Shown: positions 55,240 through 64,000 of the stretch, piece by piece
Layout of the letters: every line of letters starts with the position of its first letter
Position numbering within the stretch: position 1 is the first letter of the stretch
Source of the DNA: Diploptera punctata
Lineage: Eukaryota > Arthropoda > Insecta > Blattodea > Blaberidae
DNA: 64,000 nucleotides
NCBI GenBank assembly: GCA_030220185.1
Contig: JASPKZ010001600.1
Coordinates: forward strand, 1,032,001-1,096,000
Direction of reading: 5' to 3'
The notes under the pieces: model-generated
The model's input: the letters and a program-made list of their open reading frames with translations, nothing else
What the model was told of the DNA's origin: nothing
The model's database searches: none
Position numbers and translations under genes: made by a program

Positions 55240-55272
55240 TAAGCTCCACCTCTGTGGTCTCGGGATAGGGTC
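55240..55272 (+). repeat. SINE family A, start of head (5' piece)
   Basis: CCACCTCTGTGGTCTCGGG and the first bases of the head stop at GTC (55270-55272). The SINE resumes with GTC at 56713 after a 1440-bp transposon. Confidence 0.75.
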
Positions 55273-56712
55273 GCACAGTGTGCTATTTCAACAATCTAGG
55301 GGGATTTAATTCAAAATGTTAAGGTTAATTAATAAAAGTGATATTTTGTCATTTAAATGTAAACAAACCTGTTAGCATATATGTGTGATTATTTTGTTTC
55401 TAGGCATGCGCAGGGACTCATAAATAAGGTCTAAACACAACAGTCACGCGCAGAAGCGTAATCTGTCTTATTGAGTAGGTTGATCAATCGAGTTGCTTTG
55501 TGTAGAGAATAAAGTCGGTTTACGTGTTATTGTGATATTTATGTATAGTTTAGGGTTCTTAAGTTACGTAAGGTAGGTTTCATCTGTTTAGATTTACAAG
55601 AATGTTAATATGAAAGAAGACTTTTAACTGTGTTCCAATTTCAGTTTATTATCCTGATATTTTAGACTAGAACTTTCTTATATGAACGTATATGGCCTTC
55701 TAATTGCATTATTTTTATTTATTGACATCCCTTCTGTTGGAAACAGAAGAGAAAAATTGCGTTCATCTGCGTCTCTTTAGCTTATTCTTCTTTGTTTCAC
55801 AATGGTTCCCCTTACTTCCCGGCGCGCCATTTTCGAAATTTGGTCCGGAAATAATAAAAGGGAACGTTGTGATGCAGTGTATGAATTTGTATTTAAACAA
55901 ATTAAGCATGTGACAGTCTCTGATGTCGTTATTAAGAATTTTAAGGCCTACATGAGAAGTGTGTATCAGCAAATTGAAGTAAGATGGAACAAATGTTATC
56001 GTCATCGTGGCAGATTCCTGGAAAATTATTCAGATTGGCTACAAGAAAATATTAATCTTCCCATGATCAATTTTCAATCCCTGCCTTCTACTTCTACAGA
56101 TCTACCGCCTTCTAGTTCTGGTAGGCCATCAAAATTATTCGAAGAATGTTGTGAAAAGATGAAAAGGCGGAAGCTCCGAAAATTCGTTCGGTCAACAAGC
56201 CTAGAAGAAATATCTACTGCTGCTGAAATGAAGTTGCTTGCTAAGGGAAAGAAAAAGACTCTGCTTCAATAGTCAATCCCTTGCCTCGCATACACGAGAC
56301 ACCAGAATGAAGAAGAGTCGACGGCTGTTTATATAAATATAAACATGTAATATGCGCATTCGATTTTTCCATTTGTGAAACAGCGATAAATTAAAAATAT
56401 TTGTTTAGAAATGCATTATATTTGTATTTTATAATATGTAAATTGATGATATATTGTTCAAAATAATAAATTTAATGTTTTGGTAAGAAATATAAAATAA
56501 TTTGTGTTCATTAATTTTGTAAAATATTGGGAATAAAATAATAGATAACAAAAATTATTTTTATGGAAAATATTAGTAAGAATAATTGAAATTGTTAAGA
56601 GAGTTTTCCAAATAATGTTACAAGTAGCATAGAAAACAGTTAAACTGAAAAATAGTAAAATTATCGAGCCAAGAATTAAATCCCCCTAGAATCGTCAAAT
56701 ATCGCACTGTGC
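55273..56712 (+). mobile_element. TIR transposon of unknown superfamily
   Basis: The ends are GCACAGTGTGCTATTTCAAC on the left and, reversed, GCACAGTGCGATATTTGACG on the right. Both continue to a shared TCTAGGGGGATTTAATTC, giving about 40 bp of terminal inverted repeat. The flanks repeat GTC. Removing the element and one GTC restores a gap-free 26-base match of the interrupted SINE head to the family-A head, so both boundaries and the 3-bp duplication are secure. The only gene is at 55802-56272. The superfamily is not recognised; PIF/Harbinger and CACTA-like elements also make 3-bp duplications. Confidence 0.85.
55802..56272 (+). CDS. 156-aa protein of the TIR transposon, function unknown
   Basis: An intact frame opens with MVPLTSRRAIFEIWSGNNKR and continues ERCDAVYEFVFKQIKHVTVS, then VYQQIEVRWNKCYRHRGRFL and ENYSDWLQENINL. 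A serine/threonine-rich linker (SLPSTSTDLPPSSSGRPSK) leads to LFEECCEKMKRRKLRKFVRS, a basic segment, and an alanine/lysine-rich end. The GRPSKxFEExxEKxKRRK block seems familiar to me from arthropod proteins of unknown function, often multi-copy; I cannot verify that here. No DDE or DDD triad, no zinc finger and no RNase H fold is visible. The first half may be a small helical DNA-binding domain. A polyA signal (AATAAA) lies near 56533. It could be an accessory protein, a truncated transposase N-terminus, or a separate system. Confidence 0.75.
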   Translation: MVPLTSRRAIFEIWSGNNKRERCDAVYEFVFKQIKHVTVSDVVIKNFKAYMRSVYQQIEVRWNKCYRHRGRFLENYSDWLQENINLPMINFQSLPSTSTDLPPSSSGRPSKLFEECCEKMKRRKLRKFVRSTSLEEISTAAEMKLLAKGKKKTLLQ

Positions 56713-57085
56713 GTCGGTGCCTCGTATGCAGCGGACTCGGGACGATCCCCGATCGAGACAAGTTTCACGGGTGGTGCTTTTTTCTCGAGTCTTTTCTTCA
56801 CCTTTAAGACCCCCGAACATCATCTGGTCATCATAATCATTATCATCATATTCGCCATATTTAGTATATGTGTGTGTGTGAATAGTGTGCTTTGTCTTAA
56901 TGTCGTGTTCTTTCGGAAGAGACCTGACATTGAGCTGATCAATCATTGGGGAGACCATCTATTCCTGTGTGATTAAAAATATTTATGTGATCCACAGTTA
57001 AAATCCCTTTCCCGATAGGTCGTGTACTGTAAGATTCGGGTTTCTTGTGGCACGTAATAGTACGTACTTATAAGGCGAAATATTA
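56713..57085 (+). repeat. SINE family A, rest of head, body, tail type 3
   Basis: It resumes the SINE cut at 55272: GTGCCTCGTATGCAGCGG, box-B-like GGGACGATCCCCGATCGAG, body CTTTTCTTCACCTTTAAGAC and ATCATCTGGTCATCAT, then tail type 3 (ATTTAGTATATGTGTGTG, ACCTGACATTGAGCTGATCA, GTGGCACGTAATAGTACGTA, ending TTAATGGAATGGA). Confidence 0.75.
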
Positions 57086-57204
57086 AACTGCGTTAATGGA
57101 ATGGAATAAAAAACGTAACATATTTTTATTTTATTAATCTTTTATTTAACATTTCTCACACTAAATAATATTTTAATTTAATTAATTAAACAATATTTTA
57201 AAAT

Positions 57205-57585
57205 AAAGTTCTCAGGAAAATGTTTGTGCCCAAAAGAGATGAACAAACAGGTGAATGGAGAAAACTACATAATAATGAGCTACATGACATGTATAGGAAG
57301 CCAGATATAATAAGAACAGTTAAGTCTTCTAGACTACAGTGGGCAGGATATGTGGCACGTAAGGGATGAAAGAGGTGCATGGAAGCTTCTTGTAGGAAAA
57401 CCAGAGGGAAAACGCCCAGTTGGTAGACCAAGAATGAGGTGGTAGATTAAGATTATCCATGATTGAGGGAAGTATATTATACAGGGGGTGATTGGAAAAC
57501 GTTAGCTCAGGATTGGGATGTACGGAGAGATTATGTCCATGAGGCCATGAACCAACGGTTTCGATAAAGCCAGTGAGTTAGTTAG
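57205..57585 (+). pseudogene. LINE family A, 3' end
   Basis: Frames give GLYRKPD-like text (GACATGTATAGGAAGCCAGA), SSRLQWAGYVAR, WKLLVGKPEGKRPVGRPRMR, and a DNWKT / YGEIMS-type ending with CCAGTGAGTTAGTTAG. Collinear with 46240-46570 in inverse orientation. Confidence 0.75.
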
Positions 57586-57749
57586 TTATATTTTAAAATG
57601 CCATGCGAGTTTGTAGGCTTTTCTCTTTGGACAATATTTATTTTTATCGGTAAGTTTCGGATATGAATATCATACGCAGTTGACAATTTTATCGTCTCTG
57701 GGGGATTTTTCAAAAAGTACTTTACTGTTTATGAAATTTTATGACCTTA

Positions 57750-58205
57750 GTCTTAGCATTCTTATTTAACGACGCTCTTTAACATCTCAGATCATTAGCG
57801 TCGCAATTCAAATCTGGGGTAATTGGAGCGACAATTTTTTTTTTCACAATGACCTCTTATTTCAGGCTTATGGTTCTCTTACGTGCTAAAAATATAGAAA
57901 ACAGGACCCACGGTTTTATTTCTATTCCGAAGAAAGTTATACTCTGAATTTTCCGATTCCGGGTCTTTCCACTTTTCAGTGGTTGCCCTTTTACCAGCCG
58001 GCTGCTGGCCCTTCACATCCACATGTGTCACTCACAGAGGTAGATGCTCAACAGCCAGTGTAGGGGTGACATGTGGTTAGCATGTCGAGTCCCCCAGCCT
58101 CTGAATTTTAAGCCTTTAAAAAGCCATCGTCCGCGGACGTGTTTGAATCCGAGAATCTCGGATCTGGATGCGATCATGGTAATCACTAGTTTGGTCGGAA
58201 TTGAC
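57750..58205 (-). repeat. SINE family D, interrupted by SINE family B
   Basis: The minus-strand tRNA-like head (TAGTGATTACCATGATCG, then GGATTCAAACACG) is at 58130-58200. The distal part (AACGACGCTCTTTAACATCT, GGTTCTCTTACGTG, ACCCACGGTTTTATTTC) is at 57750-57975. Between them lies a family-B copy (57985-58115: CAGCCGGCTGCTGGCCC, CACATGTGTCACTCACAGAG, CAGCATGT-like). The head restarts at CCTTTAAAAAGCCATCGTCC. Confidence 0.6.
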
Positions 58206-58291
58206 CTTTAAAAATCCCATGAATTATTATAAAGTTTGTGAACTTATTACTCGGGAATTGAATTTTAGTCTTTTTCAAGCAATAGATGTAG

Positions 58292-60683
58292 GGTAGAGTG
58301 GTACATTTTCGAACACCTAAGACATTTTTAATATTTCTGCATAGAATATTCCACCAAATGTTACAATTTTATTATGTACACAAGGCCACCTATCCTCTTT
58401 AGTAACCACGTGAATTTAAACAATAAACGGATAACTGTGGCTAAGAAAATATTGTTTTTCTAGTTTTATGAAATTGTTCGAAAATGTACTACAGTAGGTA
58501 CTATTATGAACAGAGCATGGTACAATTTCGATCACTTACATTTGCCACAAATAAATTGTTTTTTCCCTTTAGCAACCACACATTCTTCATGATACCAAAG
58601 ATTACAAGTTTGACATCTGATCCAATCGCCTTTCAAAACAGATTCTACACTGTAATAGTTCCTGAAACAGAAACCGCATTCATCTTCCTTTGATGGTGAT
58701 GAGAGAGATACTTTTCTCTCTTTTTTACTCTTGCATTCACTGGTTTTCTTATTTGAACTGTCTTTAAACAATTTCTTCATGGTACGGAGGTCTGCAATGT
58801 GTTGTGGTGATGTGAGGTGAACTGAACTAAGACACTTTCTTTTGCGTAACAACTTTTTCTGCTTTTCAGGTGTGGGAAGAATTTGGTGAACAATTTCTGG
58901 CGAAGTCTTACAATTTGTGGAATTTGGTACAGTCGATGGAGTCTCACTGCCAATAGCTCCGAAATTTGGGGGTTCAATAATCTTTGAGTTGTCATGTTTT
59001 TCCTCGTTGCTTCTGCTGTGTCCGAAGTTGCAAGGGATGTCTTCAGGAGAAGCTGTTTCAAAAAGAACTGCTGGAGAAAGTTTTTCCAGTGGCACAATAT
59101 CTTCGGAGAACGGCATGATTCCTGTGCAAGCAAAGCCCTTTACTGCACAAGCTATCGTGGCTGCTGTATTGAATGCCTCGCAGAATATGGGGTTGAATCT
59201 AACTTTGGACAGTGTTTGAGTGGGATTACGTTGCATCCACTCTGTTGCCTTGCGATGGTAATGGGCTATCAGGCTCTTGAAAAAGGTTCTGTTCAACGGC
59301 TGTAATACATGGGTGCTGTGAGGCGGCAATTCTAGCAACTCAATTTGATTTCTTTGGCAAAATTCCAAAGCTTTGAAACTTATCTGGCTACAATGGTTGT
59401 CCATTATGAGTAAAACTCTTCCTGGAATCTTACATTTATTGAAATGTTCCAGCCATTTTAAGAAAAGTTCTTCATTAATGTAACCCGAGTCACTCATTTC
59501 TACAACACTGCATGCTGCCAATCCATCGGCAAATTCCTGCTTCTTCCTTGCCCCTTTAAAGATGACCATAGGTGGAATATATGATCCTGACGCAGAGAAA
59601 CAGGCGACAACTGTCACGTTTTCTCCTCTTTCAACATTTGTCAGACATACAACTTCTCGTTTACCTTTCTCACTGACAATTTTAAGTGGCCTGTTGTTTA
59701 GAGGAATACCACTTGCATCAACGTTGTACAGATATTGAGGTTTGTCAAACAATTCAAAATCTGACATAACTGTTCTTAAATTGCTGAAGTAATTTTTCAC
59801 TTCCTTCTCGTTTAAACCTGCAGCTCTGGCTCGAGACAACCCTTCCGGTTTTCTCAAACTTATATTTCTATGCCTCTTCAAAAGACCCGAAACCAATCTA
59901 TTCCAGCCACTTTATTCTCTGGATTCCAAGGATGTCCGATTCCAGTACTTTCAACCAAAGAGTTTTCTATTTCCAAGGACAATACAGTCGAGTGCCCAAT
60001 TTTAACAATAGGAGGCGTATTAAGACCAAGTTGCCTATCCTTTTCTTTTCTCACCCGATCATGCAAATTGCTGAGTGGAATTTTAAACAGCTCAGATGCA
60101 CCTCTCAAAGATACATCGCCCGAAATTACACTTTCCATTGCAGTTTGAAGAACAGATGGATTCCATTTTAAGTGTACCTTTCTTTCTTTTAACTTGCGCG
60201 GCATCTGCAAAATGAAAATTGATACTAAATTACCTGATTAATAAGTGTTCGGAATAGTACCGAATTAATGTTCGAAATTGTACTTTTACTATGATTTTTT
60301 AATGAGCACGTAGTTGTGCTCGGGACTCACAGATGTCAGGCTTAGTTAAGTATAAATGTTCCTCAAGAATGACACCAACAACTGGTAAAAAAAAATATAT
60401 TAATTGTTTAGAAAATTAAGTTGTAGCCAAACGAATTATTTCGTATTATGTTACATATCACCGAATTCCTGGAAGATAAAACACTTACCTTTACATAAAA
60501 TTAAGTTTAATTCAGGTAACTGAAGCCCTTTTCAGAACACTTTATTACAGAGAAACTCACAAATGTTCACTCTTCCTAGCCATACATCCAACTCAGTGTT
60601 GCAAACAGTTTAACACAAAAAAATATAGCCAAAGCTTAGCTTGTTCGGAATTGTGCCATGTTCGAAATTGTACCACCTTACCA
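58292..60683 (-). mobile_element. pogo-like transposon, nearly complete
   Basis: The left end GGGTAGAGTGGTACATTTTC and the reversed right end TGGTAAGGTGGTACAATTTC both continue GAAC and are flanked by TA. Near both ends the box GTTCGAAATTGTAC recurs in variants (58475, 58519, 60249, 60271, 60640, 60660). The interior encodes one pogo-type transposase on the minus strand with a single frameshift. 2392 bp. Confidence 0.9.
58532..60204 (-). pseudogene. pogo-type transposase with C-terminal PHD finger
   Basis: I take the ATG at 60204 as start because TTTTGCAG just before it looks like the acceptor of a 5' UTR intron, common in this family. Domains in order: psq/CENP-B-type helix-turn-helix (MPRKLKERKVHLKWNPSVLQ, GDVSLRGASELFKIPLSNLH); a second DNA-binding segment; then after one frameshift near 59885 the DDE core. 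The first aspartate is in YNVDASGIPLN and the second in VLLIMDNHCSQ. The third site reads HVLQPLNRTFFKSL, asparagine where the family has aspartate. The C-terminus is a PHD-like finger: CGFCFRNYYSVES, DWIRCQTCNLWYHEECV, FICGKCK. About 560 residues. Frameshift and D-to-N change argue it is inactive. Confidence 0.88.
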
Positions 60684-60689
60684 TACATA

Positions 60690-61000
60690 ATATATTCTAA
60701 AGCGCACTAGTAATTATTCTTACAGTATGTCATATTTCATTATGGAATGCAATCAATTTACTTGACGCATTTCTTACCTGTCATTTTGGTTAACATGTAA
60801 TCTAACATAATAATTATTATCATTATAAAACATCGTTATGTCATTGACGGGTTGTCAGAATTACTGAACTTGTCTCTGTTTATAAGAAAATAAGTTAGTT
60901 GATATCCTATCTCTGGATTATGCTAACATGCTTTTTCCGGTAAAATTAATATAAGCGGAAAGTTGTTAAATAGATTCGAATATCTTAATCAAATGATGTA
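60690..61000. other. No recognisable gene
   Basis: Unassigned AT-rich spacer between the pogo-like element and the inverted structure. Confidence 0.4.
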
Positions 61001-61004
61001 GATA

Positions 61005-62526
61005 ATATTTTTGCGCGATAGTGTGTTTTGTCGCAATGGCGACCATGATTGAAAGTTCAACTTACTACATTTCGGGATTGCCACCCTAAATAACTATACT
61101 GTAATATTACATTTACATCCACGTTCGGGAAGTAAAACCACTGCCCTCTATGTGTACTACATACAATGTATATACAAAAAAATATCCAAAAAGGTAGTAT
61201 TAATATATATTATACGAAACAAATCACTGCATTTTAAATGAACTGAACTTTATTTGAAACAATATAAAACAATAAATACGTACTGCGGCCATTTTATCAA
61301 TAATTATGGTCTCACGGCCTCCTATACTTTCAACTAATAAACATTGCCCACAGTGTTAACGTTAGTCATTTGTTTATAATGAACACACATTTCCAACAAA
61401 AAATGCTATTATTTTACTACCATTTATTATTTTGAAAACAACCAACGCGCAAAAAATAATGTACAACGCAAGTTTGTAATGTGTTTACAGAATCTCGGAT
61501 ATTAAAAACCTCGCTATCGCTCGGTTATTAAACATTTTCCTCAATTCTGTAAATACTATTTCCCAACCTCGCACCGCAATATACTATTATCTACTATTGT
61601 AACAATTAGTGACACTTTACTTCATAGTTACTAGGCAACAAAACCTATACTTTATATTCTAACAAAACACGCTATCAAAACATAAAATACAGGTTCAACA
61701 ATAAGTAAATAGTATATTACGATGCGAGGTTGGGAAGTGGTTTTCACAGAAGCCAGGAAAATGTTTAAAAACCTAGAGTTAGCGACTAACGTTAACAGTG
61801 TGGCCAATGTAGTTGAAACTACAGCAGGCTTTGGCACCAATCAGTGATAAAATGGCGGCAAGTACATGTTTATTGTTTTATATTATTTCAAACAATGTTC
61901 AGTTAATTTAAAATGCAGCGATTTGTTTCTTATAATGTATATTAACACTACCTTCTGGGTATATTTTTGTGTACACATTGTACATAGTATACATAGAGGA
62001 CAGTGGTTTGTAATATGTAATTTTTTTTATTAATAGCCCCACCACCATCCCACTGGGTTTCCTCGGGCTTAATGCCCATTTCCCCAGGTCTGTTCTTATC
62101 CATAATTACTCTCTGCTCTTTTTAATTTCTTCATTTTCTGGTTACAAGTTTCGGGATATTTGTTCTTAATACTACTTATATATACAGTTATGTTTACAAA
62201 TTAATATTTAACCTAAGTCTTAAATCTACTACCTAATCTAGTAAATATTTACATGGAGTTGTTTAACCTAAGTTTTAAAACTAATACTTAATTTACTAAC
62301 TTACAACTAACTTATTGCTAGATTACATCTAATCCCTTCTTCTTTGTCTGCGGATGTCCTCTTCTTGGCGTTGAGTAAAGACCCATGTAACATGTAATAT
62401 TACAGCATAGTTATTTAAGTTTACAGTATAGTTATTTAGGTTGGCAACCCCGAAATGTAGGAAGTTGAAATTTCAATCATGGTCGCCGTTGCTTAAGTAC
62501 GACAAAACGCACTATCGCGCAAAAAT
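61005..62526. mobile_element. Inverted-repeat derivative of the tyrosine-recombinase-type element
   Basis: The left arm (61005-61605) and right arm (61690-62526, minus an insertion) are reverse complements. Each runs from the tip TTTTTGCGCGATAGTG through the CAACCATGATTGAAAG-like and GTAATATTAC segments and the polyA-side region, to the recombinase start codon region and the AATATACTATT centre. In the right arm the start is ATGGCGGCAAGT (61852), matching ATGTCTGCAAGT of the 39.3-kb copy, after which the gene is deleted. The left arm retains a 165-bp piece that the right arm lacks. Confidence 0.7.
62022..62387 (-). repeat. Retroposon insertion (LINE 3' end) in the right arm
   Basis: On the minus strand it ends in an A run (TTTTTTTT in plus at 62021-62028). 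It is bounded by TAATATGTAAT (62011-62021) and TAACATGTAAT (62388-62398), an 11-bp target duplication with one mismatch. Its start encodes FTQRQEEDIRRQRRRD, stop, like the end of a LINE ORF. Confidence 0.6.
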
Positions 62527-62539
62527 GCACTTCAATCCT

Positions 62540-63490
62540 ATAAACAGAATATAACAACGTTTGTTGATTTCTTTTGTCTTTTTTTCCCCAAAGCTCACAT
62601 TACTCTTCCTCTAAACATATCGTTTCCGCAATAAACAAACTTAATTAAATATACTAAATAGGCTATACAACATATACTCTGAACGGTGATAAAATATTGC
62701 AGATAGCACATTAGATTTAGTAACTCGCTGCTCTTAGAATCCTCCCTTCGGTCGTGTTCTAACTTGAGCATCTTGTTGTTACTAAACCTCTGATTCTGTA
62801 ACTAGTCGTCTAACTATTTTGAACACATTAAATTCATAATGTTGATCTAGGCCTAATCAATTTGTAGCTTCTGGGGCTTTTGTAATTATGGTTATGTTGC
62901 AGTGTTTATTATCATAAGTACTTTAGCTTTATTCACGAGGAGCTGGGAGTTCCCTTTATAACCAACAAATCAGAGGTATTGCACAAAGGTTTGACTCTAA
63001 GCCTCTCTAGTTCGGCACCTTAGGAGGTACTTTTCCTATTCAAGGAACGAGTAAAAACGAGAATAAGGAGGTTTGTAATCCATAGCCGAACGCTTCACGA
63101 GCCTAGCATTTCATTAAAGAGCGAATCTTCCAGTTCGGCAACTTCGGTTATACAAAATCAGAAGGAATGAGTCTTAATTTAATAATCTTTAAACACAGCT
63201 CTTTTTGCCGAAATCTTCAGCCGAGGGAAAATCTAGCTGCTGGGCTCATAACTTAGCAGTATTACTTTTTTGCATTGTAACATGATCAGCCATCCATCAC
63301 TGTTTTGATCAGGGTTTTATGTGCTTTTACGTGGATCCAGAGAAAATGCTCGAACATTTCTAGAAGGTCCATGACCCAATTGTCTTGAACGTATTCCGGC
63401 GCTAGGCTAAACGCCTACGTTTAAAATTGTTACCGCATTAAGCAAATTCGCCCTTTTAGGTAGAAACTGTTATACATTCCAGGTGTGGAT
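62540..63490. other. No recognisable gene
   Basis: Unassigned; short repeated TTCGGCA-type words, but no clear element. Confidence 0.4.
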
Positions 63491-63494
63491 TTCT

Positions 63495-63815
63495 TCGGCC
63501 ACGGTTATGCTCCTTGCCTCCGGTTCCGAGGGTCGAGGGTTCAAACCCGGCCGGAGTCGATGGCTTTTTTATGGTGTAAATCCAAGGAACAAGTCCTCCG
63601 GGAGGGACTTTAAGCCGTGGGTCTCGACCCTGAAGTTTTTCGGGCTCGTAAAAGTTCCTTAAGCCTGAATAAAAAGATCTCTAAGCAAAATTTATCGAAT
63701 TTTCCCAGCCTTGAACTACCATGGTTTCCTAGATGTCACTATGAGGCGGAACGCTGACCCAGGGGCAACTCAATGACATCTATCCGAAAAAAAAAGTGTA
63801 ACTAAATTAGTACAG
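63495..63815 (+). repeat. tRNA-derived SINE, family C, near complete
   Basis: Head with box-A-like CGGCCACGGTTATGCTCC and box B GGTTCAAACCCGG, then GGAACAAGTCCTCCGGGA, TTAAGCCGTGGG, CTCGTAAAAGTTCC and GAATAAAAAGATCTCT. The tail ends in an A run followed by GTGTAACTAAATTAG. Collinear with 15735-16048. Confidence 0.7.
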
Positions 63816-63829
63816 TTGAATTTCTCCCC

Positions 63830-64000
63830 TGAAGGGGGAGAGTGCCTAAGTCTCGTCGACAGAAACAAGGGTTTACAAGAACAAGATGTGCATTTCAAAG
63901 CTGTTCAGGAATGGATAACAAACAGCTTCTTTGGTTATGATCCTGGTCATGGACATAAAAGTATCAGAAAATAATTTTGCTGAGTAAGTTACCGATCACA
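63830..64000. other. No recognisable gene
   Basis: Short tail of the window without named features. Confidence 0.4.

Noticed and set aside
58777..59305. Open frames overlapping the pogo transposase on both strands
   Set aside because: Shadows of the transposase gene in other frames.

Overview
This window looks like a gene-poor stretch of an AT-rich animal nuclear genome. The features pointing to an arthropod, most likely an insect, are Jockey-like, RTE-like and Penelope-like retroelements, several tRNA-derived SINE families, hAT and pogo DNA transposons, a split lipase gene of insect type, and an intron-containing tRNA-Tyr relic. A cockroach or related blattodean would fit the repeat style, but that is inference. 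There is no bacterial-type operon, no CRISPR array and no sign of a phage.

The best host gene is a secreted pancreatic-lipase-type enzyme on the minus strand. Three exons are visible (17157-17286, 10429-10591, 4654-4754). Their splice phases join exactly and give one continuous lipase N-terminal half. The introns are 5.7 to 6.6 kb long and full of transposons. The signal-peptide exon was not found, and the exons with the catalytic serine must lie beyond the left edge. A weak CUB-like exon (19162-19356) and a decayed tRNA-Tyr gene (37647-37737) are the only other host-like items.

The rest is layered repeats. 1-5 kb: the 5' part of an LTR element (gag-like ORF, primer site), a RTE-like endonuclease relic and a SINE. 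5-17 kb: LINE 3' ends with triplet tails, two MITEs, a Penelope-like GIY-YIG relic and SINEs, all around the lipase exons. 18-23 kb: a foldback hairpin and a 1.8-kb 39-bp minisatellite with two higher-order patterns. 25-31 kb: LINE ends, and a Jockey-like reverse transcriptase split by a 2.3-kb hAT element with an exact 8-bp target duplication. 32-37 kb: a SINE split by a LINE, then a LINE with reverse transcriptase and RNase H flanked by a 15-bp duplication. 38-42 kb: a large inverted repeat, a tyrosine-recombinase-type element relic, paired SINEs and a second Penelope-like relic. 44-51 kb: a near-perfect hairpin, LINE ends, a possible Helitron end and a decayed pogo-like element. 53-58 kb: LINEs, and a 1.44-kb transposon of unknown type inserted in a SINE. 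58-61 kb: a nearly complete pogo-like element with a PHD finger. 61-62.5 kb: an inverted-repeat derivative of the recombinase element, itself hit by a retroposon.

The most novel signals are the 1.44-kb transposon at 55273-56712, whose only gene has no recognisable transposase motif; the recombinase-type element with its arms in inverted repeat (38.7-39.6 and 61.0-62.5 kb); and a SINE superfamily that combines shared heads with at least three different tails.
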